NCBI GenBank assembly: GCA_910579545.1
Contig: CAJTVI010000008.1
Span: forward strand, 1-64,000
Source: an uncultured Oscillospiraceae bacterium
Lineage (GTDB): Bacteria > Bacillota > Clostridia > Oscillospirales > Ruminococcaceae
DNA length: 64,000 nt
Direction: 5' to 3'
Positions 1-10,719 of this stretch are shown here, piece by piece. Each line of letters begins with the position of its first letter. Within the stretch, counting starts at the first letter, position 1. A program made the position numbers and the translations under genes. Below the pieces are notes generated by a model, which had not been told where the DNA came from, did no database searches, and saw only the letters and a program-made list of their open reading frames with translations.

Positions 1-888
1 GCCCCCCTCGCGGGGCGGGCGGCCGCCGCGGGGCCCGCGGCCGGAAGGCCGGCGGTCCCGCTCACGCTCGGGCCGGTCCGGCTTTGCGGCGGCGCTGGTA
101 CAGTAGACCACCACCCGCCGGTCGGCCCCTTCGCCCTTGGACTCGCTGCGCACGTTCTCCATCTGGCTGATGGTGCTGTGGATGATCCGCCGCTCGTAGG
201 GGTTCATCGGCTCCATGGCAAAGCTGCGCCCGGTTTTGGCCACCCGCGCGCCGATGCGGCGGGCCAGCGCCTCCAGGTCCTGCTCCCGCTTGGAGCGGTA
301 GCCGGCCACATCCAGCCCCAGCTTGATATACTCGCCCTCCTGCCGGTTGGCCACCAGGCTGGCCAGATAGCTCAGGGCCTCCATCGTTTCGCCCCGCCGG
401 CCGATCAGTGCGCCGACGTTTTCGCCCTCTACCTTGAGGATCACCGCCTCGCCCTGCTGCACCGGCAGGATGCTGGTGCCCGGCACCCCCATGGCTTCAA
501 ACACGGTGCCAAGATACGCCGCAGCCGCCGCGACCTTGGGGTTTTCGGCCAGCTGCCCGCCGGCCTGGGCAGGCGTTTCGGGCGCGTTTGGCGTTTGGGC
601 GGCAGGGGCCGGCGCTTCCTTTACAGGCGCGGGGGCCGGCTTTTGCGGTTCGGCCTTTTGGGCCGCGGGCACGGGCGCTTGGGCCGGGGCACTGGGGGCG
701 GGGGCCGGCTCGGGCTCGGGCAGCACCAGCCGTACCTTGGCGGGGATCGACTTGAACAGCTTTTTGACCGGGAGCTCCTCGACCTCTACCGAGACATCCT
801 CCCGCGCAAAGCCCATAGCCTCGGCCTTTTCGTAGGCCGCCTGGGTGGCTTCCTCCACCGTTTTTGCGGTAACAAACAGTTCCTGCAT
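1..888 (-). CDS. jag: Jag/KhpB RNA-binding protein (SpoIIIJ-associated), C-terminus cut by window edge
   Basis: This is the RNA-binding partner of YidC/SpoIIIJ, a KH-R3H protein that acts with KhpA on transcripts for cell envelope and elongation. The reading frame starts at an ATG whose codon ends at 888, with a good AGGAGGAATAAAG ribosome site, and runs off the left window edge. An N-terminal Jag domain (about residues 1-50) is followed by a Pro/Ala/Gln-rich linker (about 60-110). A KH domain with a GRRGET loop lies near residue 160, and an R3H domain with ERRIIH and a VVVYC end lies near residues 225-255. The last visible residues are Arg/Gly/Pro-rich. The gene is four bases downstream of yidC, so it is the last gene seen of the rpmH operon. 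Confidence 0.93.
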   Translation of the reverse strand, partial: MQELFVTAKTVEEATQAAYEKAEAMGFAREDVSVEVEELPVKKLFKSIPAKVRLVLPEPEPAPAPSAPAQAPVPAAQKAEPQKPAPAPVKEAPAPAAQTPNAPETPAQAGGQLAENPKVAAAAAYLGTVFEAMGVPGTSILPVQQGEAVILKVEGENVGALIGRRGETMEALSYLASLVANRQEGEYIKLGLDVAGYRSKREQDLEALARRIGARVAKTGRSFAMEPMNPYERRIIHSTISQMENVRSESKGEGADRRVVVYCTSAAAKPDRPERERDRRPSGRGPRGGRPPREGG

Positions 889-892
889 GGCT

Positions 893-2053
893 TTATTCCT
901 CCTTGGGATCCTCCCCCAAAGCGCGGGCGGCCGCCGCCGCGGAATCCTCGGCCTTCTGCGCCTTGCGGGAGGTTTTTTTGCCTTTGGCGGGGGGCTGCAG
1001 GGCAGCCCGCTCCTCGTCGGTCAAGGGGGTGGTGCGCTCGTCCTTGTACTTTTCGGCGTCCTCACGGCGGGCCAGCTCCAGCCGGTACTTGGCCAGCTCG
1101 GCGTCGTTCATCTGCTTGGTAACGATCTTGCCGCTCTCGTCCTTGACCCGAACCTCTTTTTTCTTTTTCTTGGCCTCTTTTTTAGCCTTGATCTCCTCGG
1201 CCAGCTGCTTTTTGTATTCCTCGGGGTCGTAGATCTTTTTGAGCAGCGCGCTCTGCACGAACATCAGAAGGTTCGAGACAGTGTAGTAGAGCGAGAAGGC
1301 CACCGGCACCTGGAAGCAGAAGAAGACGAACATCAGGCTCATCATCCAGGGCATGAACTTCATGCTGCCCTGCAGCTCCTGGCCGGACATCTTCATGGTG
1401 ATGATATTGAGCAGCACCATGGTGATCAGGCTGAGCACCGGGAAGATCAGAAGGGTAATGCCCTCGGCGCTGAACTCGAACCGGGGCATGGCGCAGAGGT
1501 CGATGCCCAAAAAGTCGGTCTCAAAGCCCTGGATGGCCGCAATGTCGGCGCCCGAGAGCACGCCGGCAAACTTTTGGGCCGCCTCGCTCTCGCTCAGGGC
1601 CTTGACCGCCTGGGTCAGGCTGCTCTGGCTGGTGTAGTTGGCCGCGTTGAGGCCCAACAGCTCCACCGCCGCCGTGATGGCGTCCTTGGACAGGCGCAGC
1701 ACATGCTGCAGCGGCCGGTAGACCGCGTCGATGACCCCGAACAGCACAAAGAAGTTGAGGAACATGGGCAGGCATCCGGCCGTGGGGCTGAAGCCGTACT
1801 CCTGCTGGAGGGCTACCATCTCCTCCTGCTGCTTTTCGCGGTCGTTGGCGTATTTTTTTTGGATCTCCTGGATCATGGGCTGGTAGGCCGCCATGCGTGC
1901 GGTGCTCTTTTGCTGCTTAAGCTGCAGCGGGAAGGAGACCACCCGCACTAAGATGGTAAAGAGGATGATGGTCCAGCCGTAGCTGGGCACCAGATCATAG
2001 ATCCAGTGCATCACATAGCCTAAGGGGCCGCCGAGAATGTAGAAAAAGCTCAT
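893..2053 (-). CDS. yidC: Membrane protein insertase YidC/SpoIIIJ (Oxa1 family)
   Basis: A 386-residue inner-membrane insertase that folds and integrates membrane proteins alone or with SecYEG. It has the Gram-positive YidC layout of about five membrane segments. The first core segment carries the conserved hydrophilic-groove Arg (TILVRVVSFPLQ, about residue 37), followed by a charged cytoplasmic hairpin (KKYANDREKQQEE), a segment near 100-115 (LPMFLNFFVLFGV) and two closing segments near 205-265. The tail after residue 275 is strongly Lys/Glu-rich, as expected for ribosome contact. There is no clear lipobox at the N-terminus. It sits between yidD and jag; the ribosome site is weak, and two hairpins lie just upstream of its start. 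Confidence 0.95.
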   Translation of the reverse strand: MSFFYILGGPLGYVMHWIYDLVPSYGWTIILFTILVRVVSFPLQLKQQKSTARMAAYQPMIQEIQKKYANDREKQQEEMVALQQEYGFSPTAGCLPMFLNFFVLFGVIDAVYRPLQHVLRLSKDAITAAVELLGLNAANYTSQSSLTQAVKALSESEAAQKFAGVLSGADIAAIQGFETDFLGIDLCAMPRFEFSAEGITLLIFPVLSLITMVLLNIITMKMSGQELQGSMKFMPWMMSLMFVFFCFQVPVAFSLYYTVSNLLMFVQSALLKKIYDPEEYKKQLAEEIKAKKEAKKKKKEVRVKDESGKIVTKQMNDAELAKYRLELARREDAEKYKDERTTPLTDEERAALQPPAKGKKTSRKAQKAEDSAAAAARALGEDPKEE

Positions 2054-2070
2054 TTTTCAAGTCCATTCCG

Positions 2071-2122
2071 CCCCGCGCGGAGCGCGGCGGGGCAATCAAT
2101 ATTTTTATTGCGCTGCAATAAA
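2071..2122 (-). other. Two adjacent stem-loops in the yidD-yidC intercistronic region
   Basis: In the minus-strand transcript, an AT hairpin (arms TTTATTGC/GCAATAAA, 3-base loop, 2104-2122) is followed by a GC hairpin (CCCCGC/GCGGGG with inner GCG/CGC, 2071-2092). They end about 18 bases before the yidC start. They could be a processing or attenuation site. No long U-run follows, so a simple terminator is unlikely. The rest of 2123-2241 shows nothing recognisable. Confidence 0.4.
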
Positions 2123-2241
2123 GCATGGTTTTTGGGGCCGGGCTATGCCTGCGCCCGCCGCGGGCGGGGTTCCGCCGCCCCTTTTGCGGCGGGCAGCGCC
2201 CGACCTGCCCCCGCGCCGGGGATTTTTTAGCCGGGGGCTTT

Positions 2242-2538
2242 TTACTTTTTCCCCTTTTTGCCTTTGCCAAAAAACGCCCGCCGGCTGAGCTTTTGGTCCG
2301 GGCTGACCCAGCGGCCCTTGGGGGGCACGGGGTCGTACCCGCCAGGAAAGAGGGGATTGCAGCGCAGGATGCGCGCCGCCGCCAAAAGGCCGCCTTTAAA
2401 CGCGCCGTGCAGCCGCAAAGCCTCGAGCGCGTACTCGCTGCAGGTGGGCAAAAACCGGCAGTTGTGCCCCAGCAGGGGGGAGACAAACCGCCGGTACCCC
2501 CGGATGGGCAGGGCCAGCAGGGCCGCCAGCGGGCTCAC
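2242..2538 (-). CDS. yidD: Membrane protein insertion efficiency factor YidD
   Basis: A 98-residue member of the YidD/DUF37 family, a small membrane-associated accessory factor for YidC-dependent insertion. The family signature is present: an N-terminal amphipathic helix ([13 protein letters not shown]), then C-R-F-x-P-T-C-S-E-Y-A, then an [14 protein letters not shown] block. The start is GTG, and its codon overlaps the TGA stop of rnpA as GTGA, which implies translational coupling. The C-terminus is basic (GKGKKGKK). Length matches the family. Confidence 0.92.
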   Translation of the reverse strand: MSPLAALLALPIRGYRRFVSPLLGHNCRFLPTCSEYALEALRLHGAFKGGLLAAARILRCNPLFPGGYDPVPPKGRWVSPDQKLSRRAFFGKGKKGKK

Positions 2539-2972
2539 GGCCGGGGCCCCCCGGCCCGGGCGCCTTGGCCGGCCGGGGCCTTTTGTGCCTTGGCCGGCCG
2601 GCCCGCGGTTTTTTGGGGCGCGGGCGGGATGCGCGCGCCGTTTGGCCCAAAGCCGGCCTGGGCCAGCAGCAGGGCGGCGGTTTTGGCCAGGTGGGTGCTT
2701 TTGCAGCGCGCGGTCTGCCCGCGGGCCACAAAGATAAAATCGTACCCGCCCACATCATAGGGCAGGGTGGCAAAGGCGGCCTCCCGCATGACCCGGCGGG
2801 CCCGGTTGCGCTGCACCGCGCCCCCCACCTTTTTGGTGGCGGTAAGCCCTACCCGGGTATGCCCCAGACGGTTTTTGAGCACGTATAAAACCAGCTGCGG
2901 GTGCACATAGGAGCGGCCGCGCGCATAAACCCTTGCAAATTCCCGGTTGCGGGTGATGGCCCGGTACCGCAC
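2535..2972 (-). CDS. rnpA: Ribonuclease P protein component
   Basis: A 145-residue protein subunit of RNase P, which matures tRNA 5' ends together with the rnpB RNA. The RNase P signature is seen as [24 protein letters not shown] (given here in pieces: [11 protein letters not shown] then RRVMRE), preceded by [18 protein letters not shown] choose the GTG start at 2972 because AGAGGGGG lies 8 bases upstream; an upstream extension in frame has no ribosome site and no family similarity. The C-terminal 35 residues are an Ala/Pro/Lys-rich extension beyond the usual RnpA length. The stop overlaps the yidD start by 3 bases. Confidence 0.93.
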   Translation of the reverse strand: MRYRAITRNREFARVYARGRSYVHPQLVLYVLKNRLGHTRVGLTATKKVGGAVQRNRARRVMREAAFATLPYDVGGYDFIFVARGQTARCKSTHLAKTAALLLAQAGFGPNGARIPPAPQKTAGRPAKAQKAPAGQGARAGGPRP

Positions 2973-3187
2973 AAAAAGCGCCCCCTCTGCTTTTTTCCAC
3001 CGCCGTTGGCGGCTTTGTTTTGCCGCGGGACGCCCCGCTATGCAAAAAGGCCACCAAGGCCAAGGCTGGTACCCGAGCGGGCGGGCCAAAAAGCTTGGCG
3101 GCTGCCATTTCCCGGCAGGCGCGGCTTCAAAACCCGTCCGTAATGCACCGGCCCGCCCAAAGCGGCCTTTTTTTGAGATGGATCGCT

Positions 3188-3216
3188 GCCGCGCCGCAGG
3201 CTTTAAGCGGCGCGGC
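3188..3216 (-). other. GC-rich stem-loop between rpmH and rnpA
   Basis: A perfect 10-bp stem (GCCGCGCCGC/GCGGCGCGGC) with a 9-base loop begins about a dozen bases after the rpmH stop. It is followed by only a short mixed A/T stretch, so it is more likely an attenuator or mRNA 3'-end stabiliser than a complete terminator. This would let L34 be made in excess over RnpA. The remaining 2973-3187 stretch shows no gene. Confidence 0.5.
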
Positions 3217-3228
3217 GGATGGGGTTTG

Positions 3229-3363
3229 TTACGCGGCCAGCTTTGCGCGGCCCTTGGCCCGGCGGGCGCGGACGACCTTGCGGCCGTTCTTGGTGCTCAT
3301 GCGCTTTAAAAAGCCGTGCACGCCGCTGCGCTGGCGCTTTTTGGGCTGGAATGTCCGTTTCAT
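3229..3363 (-). CDS. rpmH: 50S ribosomal protein L34
   Basis: A 44-residue, highly basic ribosomal protein of the large subunit. The sequence is canonical for L34: [18 protein letters not shown], then [11 protein letters not shown] and RARRAKGRA. The ATG at 3363 is preceded by ACAGGAGGAACAACAGT, a near-perfect ribosome site. It is the first gene of the leftward operon rpmH-rnpA-yidD-yidC-jag, and its promoter is visible at 3535-3564. Confidence 0.97.
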   Translation of the reverse strand: MKRTFQPKKRQRSGVHGFLKRMSTKNGRKVVRARRAKGRAKLAA

Positions 3364-3534
3364 ACTGTTGTTCCTCCTGTTTTTTGAATCGTCGCCACGC
3401 CGCGAAAGCGGGGTGCCCCCCGCCGCCTGCGGGCGGCGCGGATAAGCGTTTTGCGGCGGCTTTTGCAAAAGGGCGCGCGGCGGTATGCCGCATTTTTGGC
3501 GCACTTTCCAGTAAAGCCTACCCTACAACCTAAG

Positions 3535-3564
3535 AGTATACCCTACTAAGGTTTGCCGTGTCAA
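3535..3564 (-). promoter_or_regulatory. Promoter of the rpmH operon
   Basis: On the minus strand TTGACA (3559-3564) and TATACT (3535-3540) are separated by 18 bases, close to the sigma-A consensus. The 5' untranslated region to rpmH would be about 165 bases and GC-rich. Confidence 0.85.
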
Positions 3565-3801
3565 CACCCGCCGGGGCTTATTTTGTAAAAAAATCTTTGC
3601 GGGGCCCCGCTTTTTCCCCGCCCGGTTTGCCCCGCCGCCGGCCGGGCCATCCTTACCGGGGAGGGGGCCGGGATGGGGGAGCGGCCCCCCAAGGCCTGCG
3701 GGGGTCCCTGCCCCCGGCCCCCTTTTTGGGGCCCTGGCCCGCCGCCGGCCCCGGCGCCCCAAAACGCCCTGAAACGGGCGCCCCTATATAAAATAAATAC
3801 A
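3565..3801. other. GC-rich intergenic region between rpmH and dnaA
   Basis: About 240 bases of very GC-rich DNA with runs of C and G and no credible coding frame. I see no match to TTWTNCACA (DnaA box) here, so in this genome the DnaA-box candidates are on the other side of dnaA. Confidence 0.5.
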
Positions 3802-3830
3802 TTGTAAAATGGGGGGCTGAGTGGTATAAT
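3802..3830 (+). promoter_or_regulatory. Promoter of dnaA
   Basis: TTGTAA (3802-3807), 17-base spacer, then a perfect TATAAT (3825-3830). It lies about 45 bases before the dnaA ATG and within a local AT-rich patch. Confidence 0.85.
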
Positions 3831-3875
3831 TTTAGAGTTAGCGGATCAAAAACAATTTTTGGGAGCGAATGGTTC

Positions 3876-5192
3876 ATGGATTCTTTCAACGACGTACTGA
3901 ATGCCGCAAAGGATTACTGCAGGCAGCGCCTGGTGGACGCCACCTACAATTTGTACATCGACGGCCTGGAGCCGGTAAGCTTTGAGGGCAGCGGCGAAGC
4001 GGTGCTGAGCGTGCGCAACGACTTTATCTGCAAGATCGTAAACGACCGGTACCTGCCGCTTTTGTGCGAGGCGTTCAAGGCGGTGCTGGGCTTTGATGTG
4101 TCGGTGCAGCTGGTGGTGCCCGCCGCGCCCGCTGCCCAGCCGACCGGGCAGCAGGAGCCCCCCGCTTTGCCAAACGGCCGGTATGATTTGACCTTTGAAA
4201 ACTTTATCAAGGGTTCTTCCAACCAGTTTGCCTATGCGGCCGCCCAGGCGGTGGCGGCCAACCCCAGCGGGGCCTACAACCCGCTGTTTATCTACGGCAG
4301 CAGCGGGCTGGGCAAGACCCACCTTTTGAGCGCCATCCAGTTTGAGATCCACAAGACCCGGCCGGAGTTCAACATCGTGTATGTGGACTGCGAAAAATTT
4401 ACCAACGAGATCATCACCGCCATCCGGGGGGGCACCACCGAGGCCTTCCGCCAGAAGTACCGGGCGGCGGACGTTTTGCTGGTGGACGATATCCAGTTTA
4501 TCGCGGGCAAGGAGAGCACCCAGGAGGAGTTTTTCCACACCTTCAACACCCTGCACGCCGCCGGCAAACAGATCGTGCTGGCCTCCGACCGGCCGGCCAA
4601 GGAGATCAAGAGCCTGGAGGAGCGGGTGCGCAGCCGGTTTGAGTGGGGCCTGACCGCCGATATCCAGCCGCCGGATTTTGAGACAAGGGTGGCGATCATC
4701 CGGCGCAAGGCAGAGCTTCTGGGCCTGGACATCCCGGACGATGTGGCCGAGTTTATTGCCAACCACCTCAAAAACAACATCCGGCAGCTGGAGGGGGCGG
4801 TAAAAAAACTCAACGCCTACTACATGCTGGAGGGGATCGCGCCGGTGATCGGGGTGGCGCAAAACGCCATCCGGGACATTTTGAGCGAGACCCAGCCGGT
4901 GCCGGTGACCATTGAAAAGATTGTAAACGAGGTGGCCCGCACCTACAACGTTTCGGCGGCGGATATCCGGGGCTCCAAGCGGCATTCCAACGTCTCGGCC
5001 GCCCGGCGCACCGCCATCTACATCGTGCGGGAGATCACCGGCATGTCGATGGAGGATATCGGCAAGGAGTTTGGCGGGCGGGACCATTCCACCATCGTGT
5101 ACGCCATGCGGGTGATCGAGCGGGACCTGAAAAAGGACAGCCACCTGCAGGAGATGGTATCGGATATCATCAAAAACACCACCGGCAGCTGA
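3876..5192 (+). CDS. dnaA: Chromosomal replication initiator protein DnaA
   Basis: A 438-residue AAA+ initiator that binds DnaA boxes, melts the origin and loads helicase. Domain I (about 1-85) is followed by a short linker. The AAA+ core has Walker A GSSGLGKTH (about 140-148), Walker B LLVDDIQF (about 203-210) and a sensor region. The C-terminal domain IV carries the DnaA-box recognition signature GGRDHSTIVYAM. The ATG start has a modest GGGAGCG ribosome site 9 bases upstream. Weak initiation signals are usual for this gene. Confidence 0.98.
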   Translation: MDSFNDVLNAAKDYCRQRLVDATYNLYIDGLEPVSFEGSGEAVLSVRNDFICKIVNDRYLPLLCEAFKAVLGFDVSVQLVVPAAPAAQPTGQQEPPALPNGRYDLTFENFIKGSSNQFAYAAAQAVAANPSGAYNPLFIYGSSGLGKTHLLSAIQFEIHKTRPEFNIVYVDCEKFTNEIITAIRGGTTEAFRQKYRAADVLLVDDIQFIAGKESTQEEFFHTFNTLHAAGKQIVLASDRPAKEIKSLEERVRSRFEWGLTADIQPPDFETRVAIIRRKAELLGLDIPDDVAEFIANHLKNNIRQLEGAVKKLNAYYMLEGIAPVIGVAQNAIRDILSETQPVPVTIEKIVNEVARTYNVSAADIRGSKRHSNVSAARRTAIYIVREITGMSMEDIGKEFGGRDHSTIVYAMRVIERDLKKDSHLQEMVSDIIKNTTGS

Positions 5193-5540
5193 ACCCGGGC
5201 GCGGGCACAACCCCAAAAAGGCCGGCCGAAAGGCGCGGAAATAAGCGCGGGGCGGGGCGGGTTTTTGCACACAGTTTTTAACAGGGTTTATCCCTTTTCC
5301 ACAGGGCCTGTTGAAAAAACCCGGCCCCGCGCACCTTCCACCAATTTTGCACCGGTCATTCCACAGCCCGATCCGCCCCCAAAACCGGCGGGCAAGGCCG
5401 GACCCGGCCCTTTTTGCACCGATTCAACACCCCCTACTGCTGCTACGGCTTTATAGTGTGGTCATAACCTCCAAACACAGCCCACAGGCGGGAGCCCATA
5501 AACCGCAGGGGGCGTTTTTCCAAGAAAGGAAGATAAGATC
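5193..5540. other. Candidate origin of replication (oriC) between dnaA and dnaN
   Basis: No gene is present. Two sequences match the degenerate DnaA box TTWTNCACA: TTTTGCACA (5263-5271) and TTTTCCACA (5295-5303). Two one-mismatch copies TTTTGCACC occur at 5345-5353 and 5412-5420, and CATTCCACA is near 5357. The stretch around 5440-5470 is the more AT-rich part. The position between dnaA and dnaN, with divergent transcription away from it, fits Firmicutes origins. The origin function itself is inferred. Confidence 0.6.
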
Positions 5541-6644
5541 ATGGACATCCTTTGCGACAAATCCCTTTTATCCAGCGCCATCGACGGGGTTTCCCGGGCG
5601 GTGACCCTGCGCTCCTCCATCCCGGTTTTGGAGGGCATCCTCCTGAAGGCCGAGGGCTTCCAGCTGACCCTGACCGGGTACGACCTGGAGATGGCCATTA
5701 CCACCACCATCGAGGCCAATGTGCGCCAGCCCGGCGAGGTGGTGCTGAACGCCCGGCTGCTGGGGGATATGGTGCGCCGGATGCCGTCCGGCGAGGTGAG
5801 CATCACGGTGGGCAGCGCCGGCAGCGCCACCGTAAAGGGCGGCGTGGCCGAATACGACATCGCGGCCATGGCGGCGGGGGATTTCCCCACCCTGCCCAAC
5901 CCCGGGGCGGACCACACCCTCTCGATCCAGGCCGGGGTGCTGCGGGAGATGATCGACAAGACCCTGTACGCCGTGAGCCAGGACGACAAGAAGCCCGCCC
6001 ACACCGGCGAACTGTTTGAGATCGAGCCGGACCGGCTGACCATTGTGGCGCTGGACGGCTACCGTCTTGCGGTGGTGGAGCGGCCGGTCAAGGCCGAAAA
6101 GGAGATCCGCATCATTGTTCCGGCCAAGACAATGGCCGAGGTAAACAAGCTGGTGGGCGAGGGGGACGAGGAGATCTCGATCAGCGCCAACCGGCGGTTC
6201 GTGGTGTTCGCGGCCCGGGGCTACACCATCCTGAGCCGGCTGATCGAGGGGGACTTTTTGGCCTGGCGCGGGGTGATCCCGGAGGGTCACAAGACCCGTG
6301 CGGTGCTGGATACCCGGGATTTTATCGAAACGATCGAGCGGGCCTCGCTGATCATTACCGAGCGGCTGAAAAACCCGCTGCGCATCACCTTTGGAAACAA
6401 AAAGGTCACGGTGCGCTGCCAGACCACCCTGGGAAAGGTGGTGGACGAGTTTGAGGCGGGCATCGAGGGGGACGCGGTGGAGATCGGGTTTAACAACCGC
6501 TACCTGCTGGACGCGCTGCGCAATGCCCGCGCCGACAAGATCGCCTTAGAGCTGAACGGCCCCCTGAGCCCGGTGAAGGTGCTGCCCGCCGAGGGGGACG
6601 GCTTTACCTACCTGGTGCTGCCGGTGCGCTTTAAAAACGACTGA
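5541..6644 (+). CDS. dnaN: DNA polymerase III beta subunit (sliding clamp)
   Basis: A 367-residue ring-forming clamp that tethers the replicative polymerase. The three-fold repeated clamp architecture is evident, with the opening [21 protein letters not shown] and the terminal VLPVRF motif typical of the family. The ATG has an AAGGAAG ribosome site 8 bases upstream. It follows the putative oriC and precedes the small S4-domain gene by 11 bases, so dnaN, the S4 gene and recF are one transcription unit. Confidence 0.97.
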   Translation: MDILCDKSLLSSAIDGVSRAVTLRSSIPVLEGILLKAEGFQLTLTGYDLEMAITTTIEANVRQPGEVVLNARLLGDMVRRMPSGEVSITVGSAGSATVKGGVAEYDIAAMAAGDFPTLPNPGADHTLSIQAGVLREMIDKTLYAVSQDDKKPAHTGELFEIEPDRLTIVALDGYRLAVVERPVKAEKEIRIIVPAKTMAEVNKLVGEGDEEISISANRRFVVFAARGYTILSRLIEGDFLAWRGVIPEGHKTRAVLDTRDFIETIERASLIITERLKNPLRITFGNKKVTVRCQTTLGKVVDEFEAGIEGDAVEIGFNNRYLLDALRNARADKIALELNGPLSPVKVLPAEGDGFTYLVLPVRFKND

Positions 6645-6655
6645 GGAGGCCCCGG

Positions 6656-6877
6656 ATGCAGGCAGAGCAGATCGTGATCCACACCGAGTTTATCCGGCTG
6701 GACGCCCTTTTGAAGTTTGCGGGCTGGGCCGAGACCGGCGGCGAGGCAAAGCTGCTGGTGCAGAGCGGCGCGGTGACCGTGAACGGCGAGGTGTGCACCC
6801 AACGGGGCAGAAAGCTGCGCGCGGGGGACACCGCCGGCATGGAGGGCCGTTTTGTAACGGTGCGGGCCGGGGCGTGA
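6656..6877 (+). CDS. yaaA: Small S4-domain RNA-binding protein (YaaA/RlbA type)
   Basis: A 73-residue protein consisting of a single S4 RNA-binding fold: [23 protein letters not shown], then [19 protein letters not shown]. This family sits almost invariably between dnaN and recF in Firmicutes and is thought to act in ribosome biogenesis. A strong GAGGAGG ribosome site lies 6 bases before the ATG. Its TGA overlaps the GTG start of recF. Confidence 0.9.
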   Translation: MQAEQIVIHTEFIRLDALLKFAGWAETGGEAKLLVQSGAVTVNGEVCTQRGRKLRAGDTAGMEGRFVTVRAGA

Positions 6878-7977
6878 TCATCTATGAATTGGAAGCGGAA
6901 AATTTCCGCAATATCCCATCCGCCCGGATGGAGCCCTCGCCGGGGCTCAACGTCCTGTGCGGCAACAACGGACAGGGCAAGACGAACCTTTTGGAGGCGG
7001 TCTGGCTGCTGACCGGGGGCAAGAGCTTTAGGGGCGCGCGGGACGCCGACCTTATCCGGCGGGGGGAGCCCTTTTCGGTGCTCAAGGCCCGCACGGGGGA
7101 CAGTGAGCGGCAAAAGGAACTGCGCCTGACCATCGGTTCGACCGAAAGCGAGCGCCCGGGCCGGTATATCAAGGTCAACGGGGCCGACCGGGGCCGGGCC
7201 GGCGCGGCGGCGGGGGAGTTTACCGCGGTGGTGTTCGCCCCCGAGCACCTGGGCCTTGCCAAGGGCAGCCCGGCCGGCCGGCGGCGGTTTTTGGACGCGG
7301 CACTCTGCCAGCTCTACCCGGGGTATCTGGGCGCTCTGCGGCGGTACACCCGGCTGGTCACCCAAAAAAACGCCCTGCTCAAGGCCTGGCAGAAAACCCC
7401 GGGCGCGGCCGGTATGCTGGAAGTGTTTGACGAACAGCTGGCTGGCTGCGGCGCGCTGGTGACCCGGCGGCGGGCCGAATACCTTGCCGCCCTGGCCCCC
7501 CTGGCCGAGCAGAACTATGCCGAGATCAGCCGGGGCAGCGAGGAGATGCAGCTCAGCTACCGGCCCTCTTTTGACCCGCTCTCGGGCGAGGAGGGGCTGC
7601 GGCAGGCCATTCTGGCGGTGCATGCGGCCGAGCTGCGGGCGGGCTGCTGTTTGGCGGGGCCGCACCGGGAGGATTTTGCCATCCAGATCGCGGGGCAGGA
7701 CGCCCGCGCCTTTGCGAGCCAGGGCCAGCAGCGCAGCGCGGTGCTGAGCCTCAAGCTGGCCGAGGCCGCCTGTGCCGCCGCCATTACCGGCGAGCACCCG
7801 GTGCTTTTGCTGGACGACGTGCTGAGCGAACTGGACGCCACCCGGCAGGAGTACCTGCTGACCCATGTGGAGGGGCGCCAGGCCTTTGTGACCGCCTGCG
7901 ACCCGGCGGCCTTCCTGCATACCGACGGCCGGGTCTACACGGTGCGGGCCGGCGGGGTGAGCCTGCGGCAGCAGTAG
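6874..7977 (+). CDS. recF: DNA replication and repair protein RecF
   Basis: A 367-residue SMC-like ATPase that helps RecO/RecR load RecA at single-strand gaps. Walker A is [13 protein letters not shown] (about residues 29-41), the ABC-type signature is [17 protein letters not shown] (about 275), and Walker B is [12 protein letters not shown] (about 309). I place the start at the GTG whose bases overlap the stop of the S4-domain gene (GTGA), because [14 protein letters not shown] is the normal RecF N-terminus. A longer frame upstream lies inside the S4 gene and is not supported. Confidence 0.95.
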   Translation: MIIYELEAENFRNIPSARMEPSPGLNVLCGNNGQGKTNLLEAVWLLTGGKSFRGARDADLIRRGEPFSVLKARTGDSERQKELRLTIGSTESERPGRYIKVNGADRGRAGAAAGEFTAVVFAPEHLGLAKGSPAGRRRFLDAALCQLYPGYLGALRRYTRLVTQKNALLKAWQKTPGAAGMLEVFDEQLAGCGALVTRRRAEYLAALAPLAEQNYAEISRGSEEMQLSYRPSFDPLSGEEGLRQAILAVHAAELRAGCCLAGPHREDFAIQIAGQDARAFASQGQQRSAVLSLKLAEAACAAAITGEHPVLLLDDVLSELDATRQEYLLTHVEGRQAFVTACDPAAFLHTDGRVYTVRAGGVSLRQQ

Positions 7978-8082
7978 CAAAAACGCCGGGAACAGCAAGA
8001 ACAAAAAGCGCCCGGGCGCCGGGTTTGAGGCATTTGAGGCATTTGAGAAAAAGGACGGCAGGAGAAAAAGGGGGCCAGGGGC

Positions 8083-8340
8083 ATGTACCTGCATCTTGGG
8101 CAGGATTATCTGGTAAAAACAAGGGATATCCTTGGCATCTTTGACATTGACACGGCCTCGGTGGCAAAGAACACCCGGCTGTTTTTAAGGCGGGCCGAGG
8201 AGGAGGGGGCGGTGGTGCCCTTGAGCGGGGAGCTGCCCAAGAGCTTTATCCTGACCGATTTTCCCACCCCTACCGTGTACATCAGCCCCATCAGCACCGC
8301 GACCCTGAAAAAGCGGTGCGGGAAGGCGGCGGTGCGGTAA
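8083..8340 (+). CDS. remB: RemB-type regulator (DUF370, YaaB family)
   Basis: An 85-residue protein that starts MYLHLGQDYLVKTRDILGIFDID, characteristic of the DUF370/RemB family located between recF and gyrB in Firmicutes. RemB acts with RemA-like proteins in biofilm-matrix gene control in Bacillus; here the regulatory target is unknown. The ATG has a GGGGGCCAGGGGC upstream sequence. The 105 bases before it (7978-8082) hold no gene. Confidence 0.85.
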   Translation: MYLHLGQDYLVKTRDILGIFDIDTASVAKNTRLFLRRAEEEGAVVPLSGELPKSFILTDFPTPTVYISPISTATLKKRCGKAAVR

Positions 8341-8355
8341 CGGCCCGGCTTTTAG

Positions 8356-10401
<2,046 letters not shown>

Positions 10402-10427
10402 GGAATGGGCCGGTCCAGGCAGGCAAT

Positions 10428-10672
10428 GGGCCGATCTGGGGGCCAACGGCCCCCAGCCCCCCATTTCGCCGCACGAACTATCGTGCGGCGGGAAAATGAA
10501 ACTATAAATCACAAGCCGATGCCGCACCCTCCCGGCCTCCCCGAATAAGGCCATTTCCGGCGATGCCTGTATCGCGAGCGAACACCGTACAATGTCCCTT
10601 CTAATATTCTGCCGCATGAAATATTCTGCGGCAAAAGGGGGGTCCAGGGGGACGCGTCCCCCTGGAATCGCC
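10428..10672. repeat. Inverted pair of two-hairpin REP/BIME-like units in the gyrB-gyrA interval
   Basis: Unit 1 (10428-10497) reads in reverse orientation and unit 2 (10610-10672) in forward orientation. Each has a first hairpin with variable arms (GCCGCACGA/TCGTGCGGC in unit 1, TGCCGCA/TGCGGCA in unit 2) next to a G-run hairpin of the form GGGGTC, about 7 paired bases, short loop, complementary arm, then GATCGGCC or a variant. The same layout recurs at six sites in the window. The 112 bases between the units contain nothing recognisable. Confidence 0.75.
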
Positions 10673-10719
10673 TACGAAATATCCCCGCCCCATGGGCAAG
10701 AAAGAACAGGTGAACACCA

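Noticed and set aside
178-1951. Long plus-strand open frames opposite jag and yidC
   Set aside because: Compositional shadows of the minus-strand genes; they are His/Gly/Leu/Arg-rich and match no domain.
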